Assembly (NCBI GenBank): GCA_034509425.1
Contig: JAVTVJ010000130.1
Span: 1,977,501 to 2,041,500 of the forward strand
Source of the DNA: Eopsaltria australis
Taxonomy: Eukaryota > Chordata > Aves > Passeriformes > Petroicidae
DNA: 64,000 nucleotides
Direction of reading: 5' to 3'
Part shown: positions 25,530 to 39,362 of the stretch, piece by piece
Position numbering within the stretch: position 1 is the stretch's first letter
Layout of the letters: each line of letters opens with the position of its first letter
Notes under the pieces: generated by a model
Told to the model about the DNA's origin: nothing
Databases searched by the model: none
Seen by the model: only the letters and a program-made list of their open reading frames with translations
Translations under genes and position numbers: made by a program

Positions 25530-25559
25530 CATTGTCTCTGCCACAAGCCAGAGACAATG
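25530..25559. repeat. Perfect hairpin, 11-bp stem, 8-nt loop
   Basis: CATTGTCTCTG (25530-25540) pairs with CAGAGACAATG (25549-25559) around the loop CCACAAGC. Pairing stops at both ends, so the fold is too short for a standard microRNA precursor (usually around 60-80 nt with a stem of about 30 bp). It is the third and strongest hairpin of the cluster. Confidence 0.92.
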
Positions 25560-28195
25560 CTTTCTGTGTCACACTAATAATATCTAGAACCAGCCAGCCT
25601 CACCCCTGAGACTGTGTGCACATAACCCAGGTTCAGGTCTCCTTTCCTTAGCAGAGTCTATTTTCCTTCAGGCTAAATCCTTCACATCTTGTCTCTGACT
25701 CCTGCCATATGCAAATGTCAAAGGGTCACACAGAACAGTGAAATGGAAAGGAATGGGGACAGAAACATCTCCTAGGCAGAGTAATGCTGCCTGCAGACTC
25801 AGTCCCAAACCTAAGGGGTTTTCCTACTTGCTGTCCTTCAGAATAGAAAAACAAGCAGTGTGCAAATACAAAATGATAAAAGAGATCCTGAGATGCAAAA
25901 GGTTGTTAATGATAGGCTGTCACTGGGATCCTGATGAGGCTTTCTTGCAGTGCTCATCTTACTTGGAATATTTTCCTGATAAAGAGAATGAAGAGTGCCA
26001 GTCTAGATTCACTCCATCTCAGAAAATGCAGACCACTCTCTTCAAATTCAAAGAGGTGGCAGTGACAAATATTCTAGGAGCTATTCAGGAACTTAAAAGA
26101 ACAGTTAAGCTTCCATACTCAAATACATCCCTCTCTCTAAAAAGATCCTGTAGGGTCCCATACTGTTCGTGTATTTGCTTTCCATACTTTTGAACTGATA
26201 TATAAGGGGATTTAAGAGATGTGCATAAAACATAAAAGGGCCCAGGAAAATTTCCTTTAGCAATCATGGATTCAAGAGCTTTGAGAACTAATTTCAGAAG
26301 TAATAAAGAAACCATGATGTTGTTGCCATTTGTGCTGGGTCATGACAGACCCAGGTCAGACATCCTTTGTGAGACTCACCTTCCCAACTTCCAAACTTAG
26401 GATTGCTTTTCCTCCCTGTCACCTAAAGAGTCTTGTTTGAAATAAAGTTGGGTGAAGAAACACAACTTCAGGAAAACATTCAGATATCCACATGAAAATA
26501 ACACCTCACGTTGCTCCAGCTGGCAGACACAGCAGCCGCCCAAATGTACCAACATTCAGGGTCAGTGCTCAGGGCTCCTTCACTGACCCTTTAGCCCACG
26601 TTTTATTTCCTGCTTGTTGCAGAGCAGGCATTTCCATACTAGGAGTCATCCCACAGCACTGTCACATGCAATACCAGTGACACACTAGCACCCCTGAATC
26701 CTGGAAGTCTCCAAAAAGAAAATGTGGCCAGCCTCTGGTATTTGCACCTTTCTGGAATAACAAGGAGACCTGTTCATCCTCAAAACCCTCCTGGGAATTC
26801 CAGGCATGGAAAAGCAGCAGCACTCCCACACAGAGGAACACAGAGGTGGCTACCCAGGATGACTTTACCCCCCATGCTGCTGGCTCTGGATAATGTGACC
26901 AGATCTCTGAAAGAGCCTCCGAAAGTTTAAGAGCAAGTCAGGCTGAGAGCAGCTGTAGAGAAGAATAGAACAAGGTCTATTTCTCAGGAAGATCAGCCTC
27001 CTGTACAGGAAGGACAGGGTGCCCAGCGTGCCAGACATGTTCTTTGCCAAAACCCCAAAAAGAAGCAATAGAAAGCTTTAAGTCAGTCTGGCAGCTCCAC
27101 AAGCACAAACTGACTCAGAGCTAACAGTGGATTACAAAGAATTACGTTTTTGTTTGGGTTCAGCAACCCTCCCCAACAACACTCAAAAGCTCACTCTTCA
27201 AGAAGCAAGCTTTGAGACCACCTGACAATTATCAGCAGAGACAACAACAGTTAAACACTTAAAATAAAAACCAAGTATAATTAGGAAAATGCGAGCATTT
27301 TGGTTAAAAGTTCTGCATTTCTCCCCCAGAAACAATATGTTTTCTACACAGAGAAACAAGTGTTCTGGTTATGGCATGCATTAAACAACCTGGGTGGAAA
27401 AAAAAAATAAATAAGCAGAGCATGGAAAATCACAAAACAAGTTAAACAAAAGCAAAGAATTTTCAACATCCTGACACAAGAGGAAATATTTAGAAGTTTC
27501 ATTAGCACTGGCCACTGTACATTAGGCTGCTATTTCCCAAGGGCCCTGACATTTTGAATGCTGTGAGAACACTGAGAAATATCAGTTCTTGCAGAAAGAG
27601 CTGCTGTTAAAATCTAAAATCCACTTTGAAATACAAAGACTATTTGCACAGCATTAAAGTAATAGCTGGAACTATCTGTCCAGGCTCACTGAGAGCAGAG
27701 GTACTCAGAGGCAGCAAGTGAAGCTGCCAAGTGATGCTGCAGAGATTTTTGCAAGCGTTGCCTCACGTCCTTGCACCTACAGCTGAGAGCACTGACAGGA
27801 GCTGACGTGCATCAATTCCAGGGCATTCACTACTCACAGATCTGTGTTTCTCCACCAGCCTTTGGAAAGTCACCTCTGCAACACACTTGTCCACTTCTGA
27901 CCAATGAAAACATCTCCTGCAAATCCCATGCACAACGATTCTTTCCAGTCTTCTTCCATGAGGGGTCTCCTACAGAGTCATCTCTGCAGGGCAAACAAAG
28001 CACCCTGCAAGGCACATCAAGTCATGGCTGGTCTAGAGGCAGGCCAGGAACTCAAAGCTGCTGCTTCCAGACTTGCAGAAGAAACACCTTAATGTCTTTT
28101 TTTGCTACCGAAATAAATAATTGCACCCAATTCTGCTGGTGCAAGCATATGGCCATAAGGGAATTTTTCTAGGCCAAACAGCTCTCCATTGTCAT

Positions 28196-28204
28196 GGGGG
28201 GGGG
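28196..28204 (+). repeat. Poly-G homopolymer (G9)
   Basis: Nine consecutive G. It is too isolated from other G-runs to form an intramolecular quadruplex by the usual four-run rule. Confidence 0.9.
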
Positions 28205-31039
28205 TCCAGTCATTACTCCTGTCAATCTTTAGGATCCAGAGATCAAGGACCAGCATTAGCACTCCACTCTTTGATGAGCTTAGGTATGGTGGCCTCTGGA
28301 AGTAATGACAACCATCTGTGTCCAGAGATCACTGGGAAGGTTCACTGATTTCAGAGCCTGGGTCAACATACACCAGGGGAGAATTTGACTCTGCCTAATG
28401 GTGAAACAAAGTGCAGAGCTTCTGCTCCTGCTCTGTTGAGACAGATTTATGCACCTTGCCTCTCCTGACATTGCCAGTGGACCCAATGAGCTGAATTTGT
28501 TCTTTAAAACAACCAACTTCTTCCTGAAAAGCAATGTGTCACATTTATCATAGAGCAAAGGGATGAGATGCTAACACACACCTCCATCCAGAGAGCACGA
28601 GTGACAGCAGTAGAACCACATGTGTTTAACTCAATACAAAAAGCATCAGGCAAATTTTGTACAAAATTCACACCCGGGCCAAACACAGACCCAAAATAGG
28701 TGGACAAAACTTGCATGGAACTGATGCTGCTTTGCAACATTAAATGTTTTCTGAAAGCAGTATGTGTCAGTGTAAACCCACCCTGCACTTAGCAGTCAGT
28801 CACAGAGCGCTCTTGAACTGGGAGATATTTGGGGCTGTCCCCCTCTGAGGCATTCCAGATATCTGCTGTCCCTTTTGACTTGAGAATAAGTGTGAAATTG
28901 GAAATTTTATCACCAAACCCACAAGCTTTGCCAGATCCATTGCTGCTGGAAGCATGCTCTGTTTCCTCATACTTTTTAGACTAAGATAACATGTGATACC
29001 TACTTACTGCTGGGTATTATGGACTATATACACTACAAAATAACTTCCTATATGTTTTCAATTATGTATTGAATTCAAGCAAAGAAATGCAAAGCCTTTC
29101 TGATACTTCATTAAAATAGAATATCTTTTTCTTCCCAAGCACAGCAGCTGTACTGCAGCGGCAACCACACCTGTTAAAATACAGGATGCTTATTTATAGG
29201 GCTCATTTAGGCAAATAATCATCATTTTTCACACAGAATTCACAAAGACACCAGGTTCAGAAGTTTATCACAGCTAGAAAGAGAGTGTTTATTTGCACTA
29301 GAGCATGCCAGAGATTTACAGTTTTCTCCCAGAGAACTGGAACCATTAGAAACCACCACCACAGAGTCTCTCCCTCTTGATTGTGCATTACTTAGAAGGG
29401 AGGGACCAAACAAGCTCTTCACAAGCAATAGCAGATATTAAAGATATCCCCAATCTGTTGTGCAAAAGTATTTAAATCGCTGGTTAGAGAGGTTGCTGAT
29501 TTTCAGCCCCACTGACTGCCAGAAAGTGCTCACATGACATAATGAAACCAAAGAAGGTTCTTTCTGGTCCAAAAATTATTCTGCCCACAATTGAACATTC
29601 CCCCATCCCTCTGTCTTTAAGATCAAATCAATTTATATCTGCTACAAAGAAATCAACAACATTCAAATTTATATTTCAGCTTTAAAATCACTTGGATCCA
29701 AACTGAACTGCAAGATACATTCATGAAAGGGTTAAAACACATGCCTGGCTCATGTCCCTGTAAATTTAGTGCCACAATTTTTTTTGAGTGCACAGTTATT
29801 ATCCTTTATAGAAACAACTAAAAATGCTACAAACGAATAACTTCTGCTTTCTTACTCACATTGTAGTAAAAACATAAAAGCATCTCTTTTTTACTATCTT
29901 AGTATATTAATACTTCATGATGGTCCTTACGTTAAGGCCAAGAGAATTAATTAAAAGGCAACAGCATACTAGTGTCAAAGCTAATATACAAATCTGCATG
30001 TCCTGAGTGCTGTTATATTTAAGTGGTCTTCACAAGAAGAGCCAAATCTCCATTAAACACGGTACAACCCTTGCTTGCATGTCTGCTCAGGGCACATGAT
30101 TAACCTGAGCAGGCTTGGTAACAGCAGCACCCTTTAGCCCAAACAGTGAGATGTGATATGATATAATCACTCCCTCAGGAGAAGGCTGAAGGCAAAGCTC
30201 AGAGCTGACCTTCACAGACACTCATGTACAATTGTGTTGTAGCATTTAATTACTCTGAATTGACCTGAGAACATTTGTGACCACAGAAGTCACAGCCAAA
30301 AGTGGCAGTGACTCAAAGCAAACCAACCTACGACTGTAAAACATTCAGAATTAAAAATAAAAATATATAATCAGTGTTTCAGTGGCTTTTAAAATCTCAA
30401 AGTGTTGTCAAAACCCTAATTTCTGAGAAAGCAGCACTGAGCAGAAGATGTTGAACTACCTCTGGGTCCAACTGTAGAAGAGCTCATTAAAAATGCATCC
30501 AAGAAAAAATTCTCTCATGCTACAAGTCAAGTTTTATTTCAACAAACTAAAAGACAGAAAACTAAGAAACTACAGGGAACCAGGCAGCACATGCATCTCA
30601 GAATCTCCTAGGCTTTGTGCTGGAGAGCAATCCCTCAGCCCTGAAAGCCCAGGCTGGACTCTGCACAGACTATAAAGAGCTTTCCACTTCCCCACCCCAA
30701 ATCATTAATTCCTCAATCTGGAAAATGCTGTCAGGAGTTTAAATGATGAACCCCTAGTGCCACATCTCGCCCAGAATGCATTAACTCCTGAAGTTTCTCA
30801 GCTTCTCAGATTTTCGTCCATCTGTTGACTGCACTCACCTTCTAAGATTCATCTTAAAAGCTAAACAACCCCAATTTCAAATTCCCTGGTCTCATTCTTC
30901 ACCCCCTGGGTTAGCTCCTCATTATGGAGCTTTGTGGATTTTATTTTGGCGGTAACAAGGCACCTGTGGCACAGTCCACACATCCTGAGAGCTGGACTGA
31001 AAGCTGAATAGGGAGTGAATATAGTGGGAAATAGAGCAA

Positions 31040-31060
31040 GGGAGGTGTGGGTGGGGAGGG
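31040..31060 (+). other. Canonical G-quadruplex motif
   Basis: Four G-runs fit the G3+N1-7 rule: GGG 31040-31042, loop AGGTGT, GGG 31049-31051, loop T, GGGG 31053-31056, loop A, GGG 31058-31060. Two one-base loops are typical of stable parallel quadruplexes. Such motifs are enriched at promoters and origins in vertebrates, but no promoter is otherwise visible here, so a role is only inferred. Confidence 0.8.
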
Positions 31061-32794
31061 AGGAATTGAGAAGCTCCCTACGGCGAAGGATCAGTCTGTT
31101 TCTTGGCTCCTGGCAAATGTTCAGGTTTCCATCACTGAGTCTGTATGTCTAAAACAAAATTCTGATCTTTCTGCCCACAACCTCTGCTCTCAATCAGTCA
31201 CCAAATACAGGTGGGCTTGTGATGGGCTTTTTCTAGCAGTTATTACACTGGCCTCAGCACAGCAGCATCTCCTCTTTCTCCACACATGGAGTGCAACATC
31301 TCTCTGTGAGAAACGGACTTTTTGCCTGTAGTGACACAACACAGTCCCAATCACACTGATAATAAAAGCCCAAATGACATTATGTTACTACAGTCAGACT
31401 AGTCCTTACATTTCTCACCCAGCTTGCTGGCCCATCTACCAACCCATCTCTATTTCTATTCAAAAAATGCAAACAGTATCTTTTTGACAAGCTAGAATAA
31501 ATATGCTCATCAATCCTACTGTGCTTGTATCTGCTGTAAGGTTAAAGAATTTCCAGAAGCAACAGATAAAGCCAGGACTGACTGAAGAGCACAGCAGGGC
31601 ACAAAGGGCCAGCAAAGCTTCGCTCTCCTTTTACTTTTGCATCCTCACTTTGGTAGGACAAGCCCCAGAGATGTCTATTCATATGCAACGTGAGGTCTCC
31701 TTTTCCTTCCCCATGCCAAAAATAATGCATTACCATCTGTTCACAGCTAACAGACATGAACTGCTTCCACAATGATCCTGTGTAAGCGCTGAACAACTCA
31801 AGCCAGGCTCTGTCCAATGCAAACACACCCCGAGACAAAACCCATGAAAAGCCCACAATGCCATCCCCTTAGCCATGCGTGTCCATCCCCGCCTCGTGTC
31901 ACCAGCAAGAAGATGAGCCTTAATAACAAAGCTGCTTCCCAAGAGCTGTGCTGAACTGCACTGTCTCGTTCTGTTTTATTATTTATAACACCCCAAATCT
32001 CTCTCGTAAGCAGCCAGTGCAAAGGCAGTGACAAGAAGAGAATGTGAATGGAAAGCTTCGTAAACATACAAGAAATAACGTTAAAAAACCACAACAAATT
32101 TCTAAGAAATGAGAACTCAGAACTTCAAAGTCAAGTCAACCGAAAAGCAACCTGTCAGGGCAGGAACAAAGGGAGCTGGTGCCGCGTGCACGGCAATTAC
32201 TCCATCTGCAAACTCCGTTGAAGAGCAGAACTGACTATAAAAAGAATCCAGCAATGCGAGCCCTCCCTGCTCATCAGATGAAGGAAATACATCCTTCCAA
32301 AGACAATATAAGCAAATGAGGGGAGAAAGCCAAGGGAACAGTACAAAAGGAACATCCCAAAATATTTCTTTCAGTCAAGCTCCTGATTTTATTGATATAA
32401 TTGAGAGCTCCCAGAACTGCAGAGTCACTGCTGCTGCATGGTCATCATTAGCTGAGAATGTTTCTTGAAGTTATTTGGCTCAGAGGAAGAAAGAGAAGAT
32501 CAAGGACACAAAGTTGTGCTGCTGGCATCAAAACACTGAAATAAAAGCAGTGTATAATGAGAATTTCTCTTGGTGGACACAACGCTGCTGCAAGTAGAAA
32601 TGAAAATAAAAAGAATTTTGCCTAGAGTTAGAATGACCTATTAATTTTGAGGTCTATACATAATAATGACTATTGTTTTTAATTACTTATACAGAAATAG
32701 ATGCTCCAGCATAAGCCTAAACCCACAGACAAAACCCAGCTTTTTTTCCTAAGATCTAAAAATATACTGCAATTCCCATCCACAATCATACTAT

Positions 32795-32958
32795 TCAGGC
32801 ACTGAAATAGGTTGCTTAGGGAAGTGGTGGAATCATCATCCCTGGAAGTGTTCAAGAAGTGTGTGAATGCGGCACTTGGGAATGTGGTTTAGCAGTGGTG
32901 GGTTAACAGCTGAACCTGGTGATCTGAGACCTTTTCCAACCTTAATGATGCTGTGATT
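32795..32958 (+). mobile_element. CR1 LINE 3' fragment (short)
   Basis: A heavily 5'-truncated CR1 copy covering about the last 160 bases. Diagnostic words are AGGTTGCTTAGGGAAGTGG, TCATCCCTGGAAGTGTTCAA, GACCTTTTCCAACCTTAATG and the tail ATGCTGTGATTG. The sequence fits the subgroup with 'GTGGCACT...GGTTTAG...GGTGG' in the 3' UTR, which differs from both other copies in this window. It is non-coding and shows no visible target duplication. Confidence 0.9.
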
Positions 32959-35900
32959 GTCCAGCAGGATTTATGGTTCAGAGCATTCATTATCTACCTC
33001 CTGCTCTCACCCCCAAATTAAAAAAAGATGGATCTAAAATGATTTCCTACTATCCTAGGAACAGGAGGGTGCTTATAGCACTTGTAAGGCTGCCAGCTGG
33101 CCTCTGCAGGTTCCCTCTGCACACAGCCTGCAAGTTCAACTTCAAGGAGTTCTCTGGCATTCTCTAGTGAAAAGGCTACAGAAAGGGTTTCAGTTCCCAC
33201 CCTGCACACCACTCTTACACAGGGGCTGACCAGGCAGGCACCAGAGCCTCTTTGTGGTGCTTAAGTCAGTGCCCCTCTCCCTGGCTGAACTTCCAAATAC
33301 ATCTCAAAATGGCAAAGAGTGAGCAGCACTTCTGCAGCCCCCACTGGTGCCCCTGGGGCACAGCAAAAAACAGGCTGGCAGAGGAGGCAGACTCTTGGAG
33401 AGCAGATGTGATTTACTGAACTGCACTGCTGCTCATCACTTTCACCTCAGTGTTCAAAACAACTCTTACTCAGGGCTCTGCCTTACTTGGGATCTGGGAT
33501 TGGAAGGTTTTCCTTATTGCCTCCTGTCCTAGATAATCCCACACAATCAGTTCATGGACCAAAGAGATGCAGGACAGCACTTGCTCTGTTTCTAAACTAT
33601 CTCATGAGGAAGATTTCTAGGATCAGCTGATTCACTGGGAAGACCAACTGTGTTTCTCAGCTGGCATCACATCTAAATGCAACAAGGCTTTTTTCCAGAT
33701 TAAACTGATACATTCGTATTCCTGAGGAGGCAAGTCAAATCATTCCTGTCTACTTCAGCCTCTCAGGTTTTCCCTTGATATATTCACGCCTCCATCATCA
33801 CTTGAGCTTAACAAGCATGACTTCAACTAGGAAATTTACATCTTTTTGGGAAGGCAGTGGAGGGGAGATTTCCATTTAATCCTGTATATACCATGGTAGA
33901 AATTAGTTCTTTTGTTCCATTAAAATGAAGCCTCACAACACTAAACCAGTATTTTTCTTCCTTAATTATTCCTGTTGTTGCAGAACTACCAGCACATATG
34001 TCACTGGAATAGAAAGATCAGTCTTATAGGTAATAAGTTTTATTGAGTTCTTGGAACCGTATCATCCGTCCACCAGACTTTTTAATTTGCCACATGACTG
34101 GTTCACTGTAACATCAACTCTTGGAGAACTTGGGTAGGAGGGAATTCATGCTGAGTGCTTTCCTCAACCAAACAAAAGTATTCTTCAATGTGTGTATAGA
34201 TCAGAGAACACTTTTTTTTTCCTCCCAGCAGTATTTAGATCACTTTTTATCACTTTTGAAGCAGATGACTAATTTATATATAGCTATTTTCATGCAAACT
34301 GTACTTGCATCTTGTTTAACCTCACTGAAAAAATAAAAGCAAACTCTCCAGAGCTGACGTTCCAAGCATGGGGGGTGTGTGGGGAGGAAACTTCCATACT
34401 GGTGACACCAATTACTGGGAAGTTCACATCACAGTCCTGTAAAAACCACCCTCCACCTGCATGGACAGTTCTCAGGGCTGAGGGCCAAGTCTTGTACTTA
34501 CTGAACTCAAAACAAAAAGGCAAACTCAGAAGGAATCCCAGAAACCTGCAGAGTCTGACAGATGTGGGTGCTTGCAAAAGCCTTCAGCATTTTCCTTTTT
34601 ACCTGCTTGTACAGATCAATACTTCATAATCAGGACCAATTCCTGCTTAGTGCTTCATGAGTCTCTCAGGGCCTGGAGAGGTCCTGGGGTGAGACAGTAC
34701 AGCTGGCAATGGCACAAAGGGACAACAATTAGTGGCAGTTCTGACAGCTTTGAAAGTGATAAATCCAGGGACTTTTGTAATATCCTGTATTATTAAGAAA
34801 AACCAAGCATCCTCAGACTTGAGTGACATTTGAAATCCTGATTTCAATTGCCATTTCTTAGCTTTACTTTCTCATCAGTCCATACCTCCTAAAATATAGT
34901 AAACACAAAGTTTAGGGGAGAAAAAAAAAATAAAATCATATAATCAACCTGTCCTTCCCACCCTCAGTAAACTCAAAACACCCAAAGTACTCAAATAGGA
35001 TCTGGTATTCAAAACCAAGATAGGAGGGTCTTTCTTTGCATAAGTAAAATCCTGATCTTTCCTCCCACCAACCTGAGTTTCACCAAAGGTTGTCTCACTC
35101 TTTCACTGTCCTAACACATTTAAAATGTTTAAATAGATCTAGTACCAGTATCATAGTATAGAAGTCAGGGGGGAGAAACCCCAACCACTTGACAGGACAT
35201 TTGTAATCTTCATTTTGCAATAGTAATTATGTTAAGTGATGAAATTATTTAAACTCCATCAATGTAAGTCACATTTAACTCAAATTAACGACATAAACAT
35301 AAAATTCTATAGCAATAGGCAAGAGGGATTTAATTGAAATCGATGTAACTTCTGCCTACACACAAGCCTATGGTAAGTAGAATACCTGTGTACTAAGTGG
35401 AATATTTCTCTGGAAAAAGGGATACATTTAGTAGTATTAATCCTAAATAGATGGCAGAATTGTAATTGGTTTTATGGAGGAAAGAAAAAAGGCAATTAAT
35501 TTCAACTTACATCGAACAAGATACATCAGGGTAAAATATTGACAAAGCAGATTGTTCCCCTGTGCAGAACGCCAACTGGCACCCACTTTCAAAACGCCAG
35601 TGTAAAAAAAACAAACCAAAATAAGAATAAAGAAATCAACCATTTAAAAGACTACATTGCACATTACTGGATCACAAGCAAATTATTTTCTCTGCAGAAA
35701 TAGGAGAGGAGGAAGACTCTACTGGAGTTAAGAGAAGCAGCCACCTACTTTTTCAAAACACGTGTGTGTAAACATGTAAGTGTCCACATATGTATGTCCT
35801 TATCCTTTGTGGGCAAGACCTGTGAGACCTCAGGGGCTGAGTGCAAAAGTCAGGAATCTGGACAATTCACTAATCCTGTGTTCAAAAGGCACAACAGCAC

Positions 35901-36421
35901 AGTATGTGGTGCAATACTTCTTTGTTATTCTGTATCATTCCATAATGGCAGAATCCTGTGCTCAATTTAATGATTTGAAGGGTATCACCCCTCACTGCCC
36001 TTCCAGGTAGCAGAGGAAGGAAAGCTATAAAGCACAATAGGGTGACCTTTAAACAACCCCCAGAGTCACAGGTATCACAGACAGACCAGCAAACCTGTCC
36101 CTGCAGAGCCAGTCCCTTCACACCCTCCCACTCCCAACACTGCCTACAAAACACACCTGTAAGAACAAGGAACACCAATACATTTAGTGCTGGGATTGCT
36201 CTGCTCAGCAGGAATCAGGTGTGATCAAGCAGCACATGAGGGGTCCTCTCCCAACAGCCTGAGACCCAAACACACCCTGCTGGCATCACACACCAACCTC
36301 CAGCACAACTCAGACTCCTCTGGTAGCAAGATCAGCATCTTGTGAGAGCAGTTCTTGAGTGAACTCAATGTATCTCACAGTTCTCACTTGCAGGTTCCCC
36401 CTGAAGCAAGTCTATTACACA

Positions 36422-36464
36422 CTTTAGAAAACACACAGTAGTTTAGAAACTACTGCTCTAAAAG
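36422..36464. repeat. Extended hairpin around a 20-bp inverted repeat
   Basis: CAGTAGTTT (36436-36444) and AAACTACTG (36447-36455) are perfect inverted copies separated by AG. Outside them CTTTAGA (36422-36428) can pair with TCTAAAAG (36457-36464) across an internal loop with one bulge. The total fold is about 43 nt, shorter than a normal microRNA precursor. Confidence 0.85.
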
Positions 36465-39362
36465 AGCATTAAGTTTATAAAATCACACATTCAAAGCAAA
36501 CTGTCAAGCAAGATTTCCCGAACAACCTTAATTGAGCTCCCTTGTGTATTTACAGCATAATAGACTTATATATTCCTGGGCTATTTTCTTTCCCTACCAT
36601 CTGATCCTCATTTGTAGAGCAGGGAGTTACTGAATATTGCTCTTCATCTTAACACTACACCTGGTTATCAGGTCTTCAGCAAACATTCTCCAGTCTCTCC
36701 ACCGAATGCAAAGATGACAATTCCCTTTTGACATTTTATAGTGCTTTCCCAACAGTCCCTAAGTCATTTTCACCCAAAATGTATATGTAGTAAATAAGCA
36801 ATAAAATAACCCCCATCAACTGCACACAGAAAAGGTCAGATGAAAAGGTCACAGCCTGGCAAATGTTAAAACATGGAAAAGCTTGTCAGATAAATCTGAA
36901 GTGTCAGATGAGCCCTTGCTATACAATTACTACCAGCTATGTGTAATTTTTAGAAATGATAAACCGTGAGAATCAAGCCCTTAATCATCCAAGGCAATTT
37001 CAGCTGCTGCTGCAGGTGCCACTGGCTCACTCCAGGCCAGGGGCCTCTCTGTGTCACACAACAGTCCAGTCCCAAAATGCACCAAACATGTTGTTTCCAG
37101 GCAATTCAGTGTCAGCAGTTCCTACAATCACTTGGGATTTGTTCTTCTCTTGCTGCCTGAGTTGCAAATAAATTTCTTTCTGTGCTCTCTAATTTTTTCT
37201 GAAGTCAGCAGTATGGTAATCCTTGGAGAGTTCCCAAGCTGCTCTTTAGGGAAGTAGTTAAAAACAGGAGTGTTTGGCAAACATTATTCTTGCTATAAGG
37301 TCTTAGAAAAAAAGAAGGGAAATTTCTGATATTAATTTTGAAGCAAAACTATACTGTTGTGAAAATATAATCACATTACTGTGTATAAATTTGCAAGTAT
37401 TTTTCATGCATTCTGCTCTAAGACGAGCTGTAAAAGGAAGAAAATTTATTACTGCACCCTTTTTCTCCCCCTTCTTGGATTTATGAACTGCAAGGGAAGT
37501 TTTCCCACACAAACCCCATTTTTTTCTCCTGCCTTTCTTTTTAAAATTAAACATTCAGGTCTCATCTCCCTCAACATGTCCGAACTAGCAAGCTTATGTT
37601 ATCACGGGGAGCAAACAAAATCTGATTAACTGAAATGGAGGGGATTTCTTTTTAATAGTATTTAAACCTATTAGATGGCAACAAGAAACTTCCGTTTGAT
37701 TAAAAACACTTGAGAGAGAAAGCTTGTTGCTACGTTCAGCAACATTGCACTGTCAGTAATGCACTGAAAGCTCTTAATCCATAGCCATGGATGGCACAAA
37801 GAAACTCTCCCACGAAGAACAGATGAACCAGCAACAGCCCTGCTGGTTCAGGTGAAGTGAGTGGGGAAAGCTGCATGAAATCAGACAGCCAAAAAACAAT
37901 AAAAAAAAGTGAGAAAGGAACAGGAAAGAAAAAGAAAAGAGATACGAAATATTTAAAAGGTTGGTGGCTTTAGCAGAACTAAACGAATTTCTATTCTCTA
38001 ATGTGCTTTCCTTTCCCAAATGTATTCAAACTTTATCTGTTTTCAACAGAAGTGCCAACAGGCTGTATACAGAGTGCAAGTGCCCATGTAATTCAGATAT
38101 AATTTAACAGCTAAATTATCTTTGCAGTGAAGGTCCATTACTAAATCACTTCTCTGGAAAATGAATAATAATAGAAAAGCTACTAGCATTCCTTGGACAT
38201 ATATGCCCTCCTTAGCATGTTTTTAATACTCAAGTGCTTCTTCAGCCTGTGCCAGCTAAGTCAGTAAATTCATATTAACTTGCTTCAGAACACACAGGAC
38301 ACTTTGCTTGAGAACAACTTACAAATCAAAGATTGACTGAAATCTTGGCCTCACACTTACAGGATCAAATGCTCAACCTGAAGTTCATTCCGTAGCCAAT
38401 AAAAATGCAGATTTATTTTTTTAACTAAAAACTCCCTATAAAGAAGAGAGGAGAGTCAAAAAGCAAATTAATGCAAAAAATGCAGGGCAGGAACACTTGA
38501 AAGCAGCATTCAAGCAAGGTGATACAAGAAGACATACTCCAGGCACCAAAATGAAAGACTAAAGACATTTTTAAAAACACTAAAAGTGACAGTAATAATG
38601 CAGAAAGTGCTCAAAAATAGCTTCCATTCCACAACAGAAGATAACAAAATACTTCAATTTTACTGAGTAACACAAGGCTGCTACACAGCACTTATTAAAT
38701 TTAGACGTTTTAAGGCAAGTAACCTGCACTCAAGAGTTTAAAAGAGCTGGCTGAGGGGAGGCAATAAAAAATACTAGTTATTTTCATTAAATCTTAGAGT
38801 ACCTATGTCATTCCAGGAGACTCAAAGAAAGTTAATCTTATGTCAGAATTTAAATACAATGAATGAGTGCTTATCGACCTGTCAACCTAATACCAGCTCT
38901 AGCTAAGCTAACGGAGTGAATTACATTTGTCTTTAATTTTAAGACAACCAACAGCAGTTTATAAAATGAGATCCTGTCAAGGCTAACCAGTTGTTTTTCT
39001 TGGTGTGCTATGAGCCTTGCAGAAATAACAGGGTTTGTAGCTTATCAAAGCAGATGGGAAGAGTAATTTCATTACTGGCCGGGAGCACCTACCTGGCAAA
39101 CAAAAACGGGGCATTAGAAAGTTCATTTAGTTGAGCTGGCAACTCTACTGTGCTCCAGTGGCTTTAGGTTGAAGTTAAGTTCACACTGGAAGTGTACCAT
39201 CATTTCCAGGAGCCAGTAAATCTCAGGACGGCGTTGCAGAGTCCACTGCTGGTTCTGCAGCAATAAGCTGCTAAATGAAATTTGGGTCTTTGAAGGGATG
39301 AAAGGAAGAAGAAAAAGGGGAATTACCTGCCTGAGAAGCAAAGAGCAAATCCTGGGCAATCA

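Larger units (their letters stand above)
25560..32794. other. Unique non-coding DNA, no gene seen
   Basis: No gene or transposon recognised. The longest frame overlapping the start of this stretch (25738-26193, 151 codons, plus strand) is lysine- and serine-rich with no family resemblance. A G9 run lies at 28196-28204 and a canonical G-quadruplex motif at 31040-31060. A minus-strand donor-like site (AAG/GTGAGT) near 26380 has a possible 40-50 base exon behind it, but no confirming evidence. Confidence 0.6.

Noticed and set aside
25530..25559. MicroRNA precursor
   Set aside because: The 11-bp stem does not extend outward, so it is far shorter than a normal animal microRNA precursor.
25738..26193. 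151-codon plus-strand frame just after the hairpin cluster
   Set aside because: Lysine- and serine-rich sequence with no domain. No evidence links it to the hairpins.
36590..36640. Possible third MIR fragment (GATCCTCATTTGTAGAGC)
   Set aside because: Only a short word resembles MIR. The neighbouring CCTCAGTTT and CACTTAAC words are missing.
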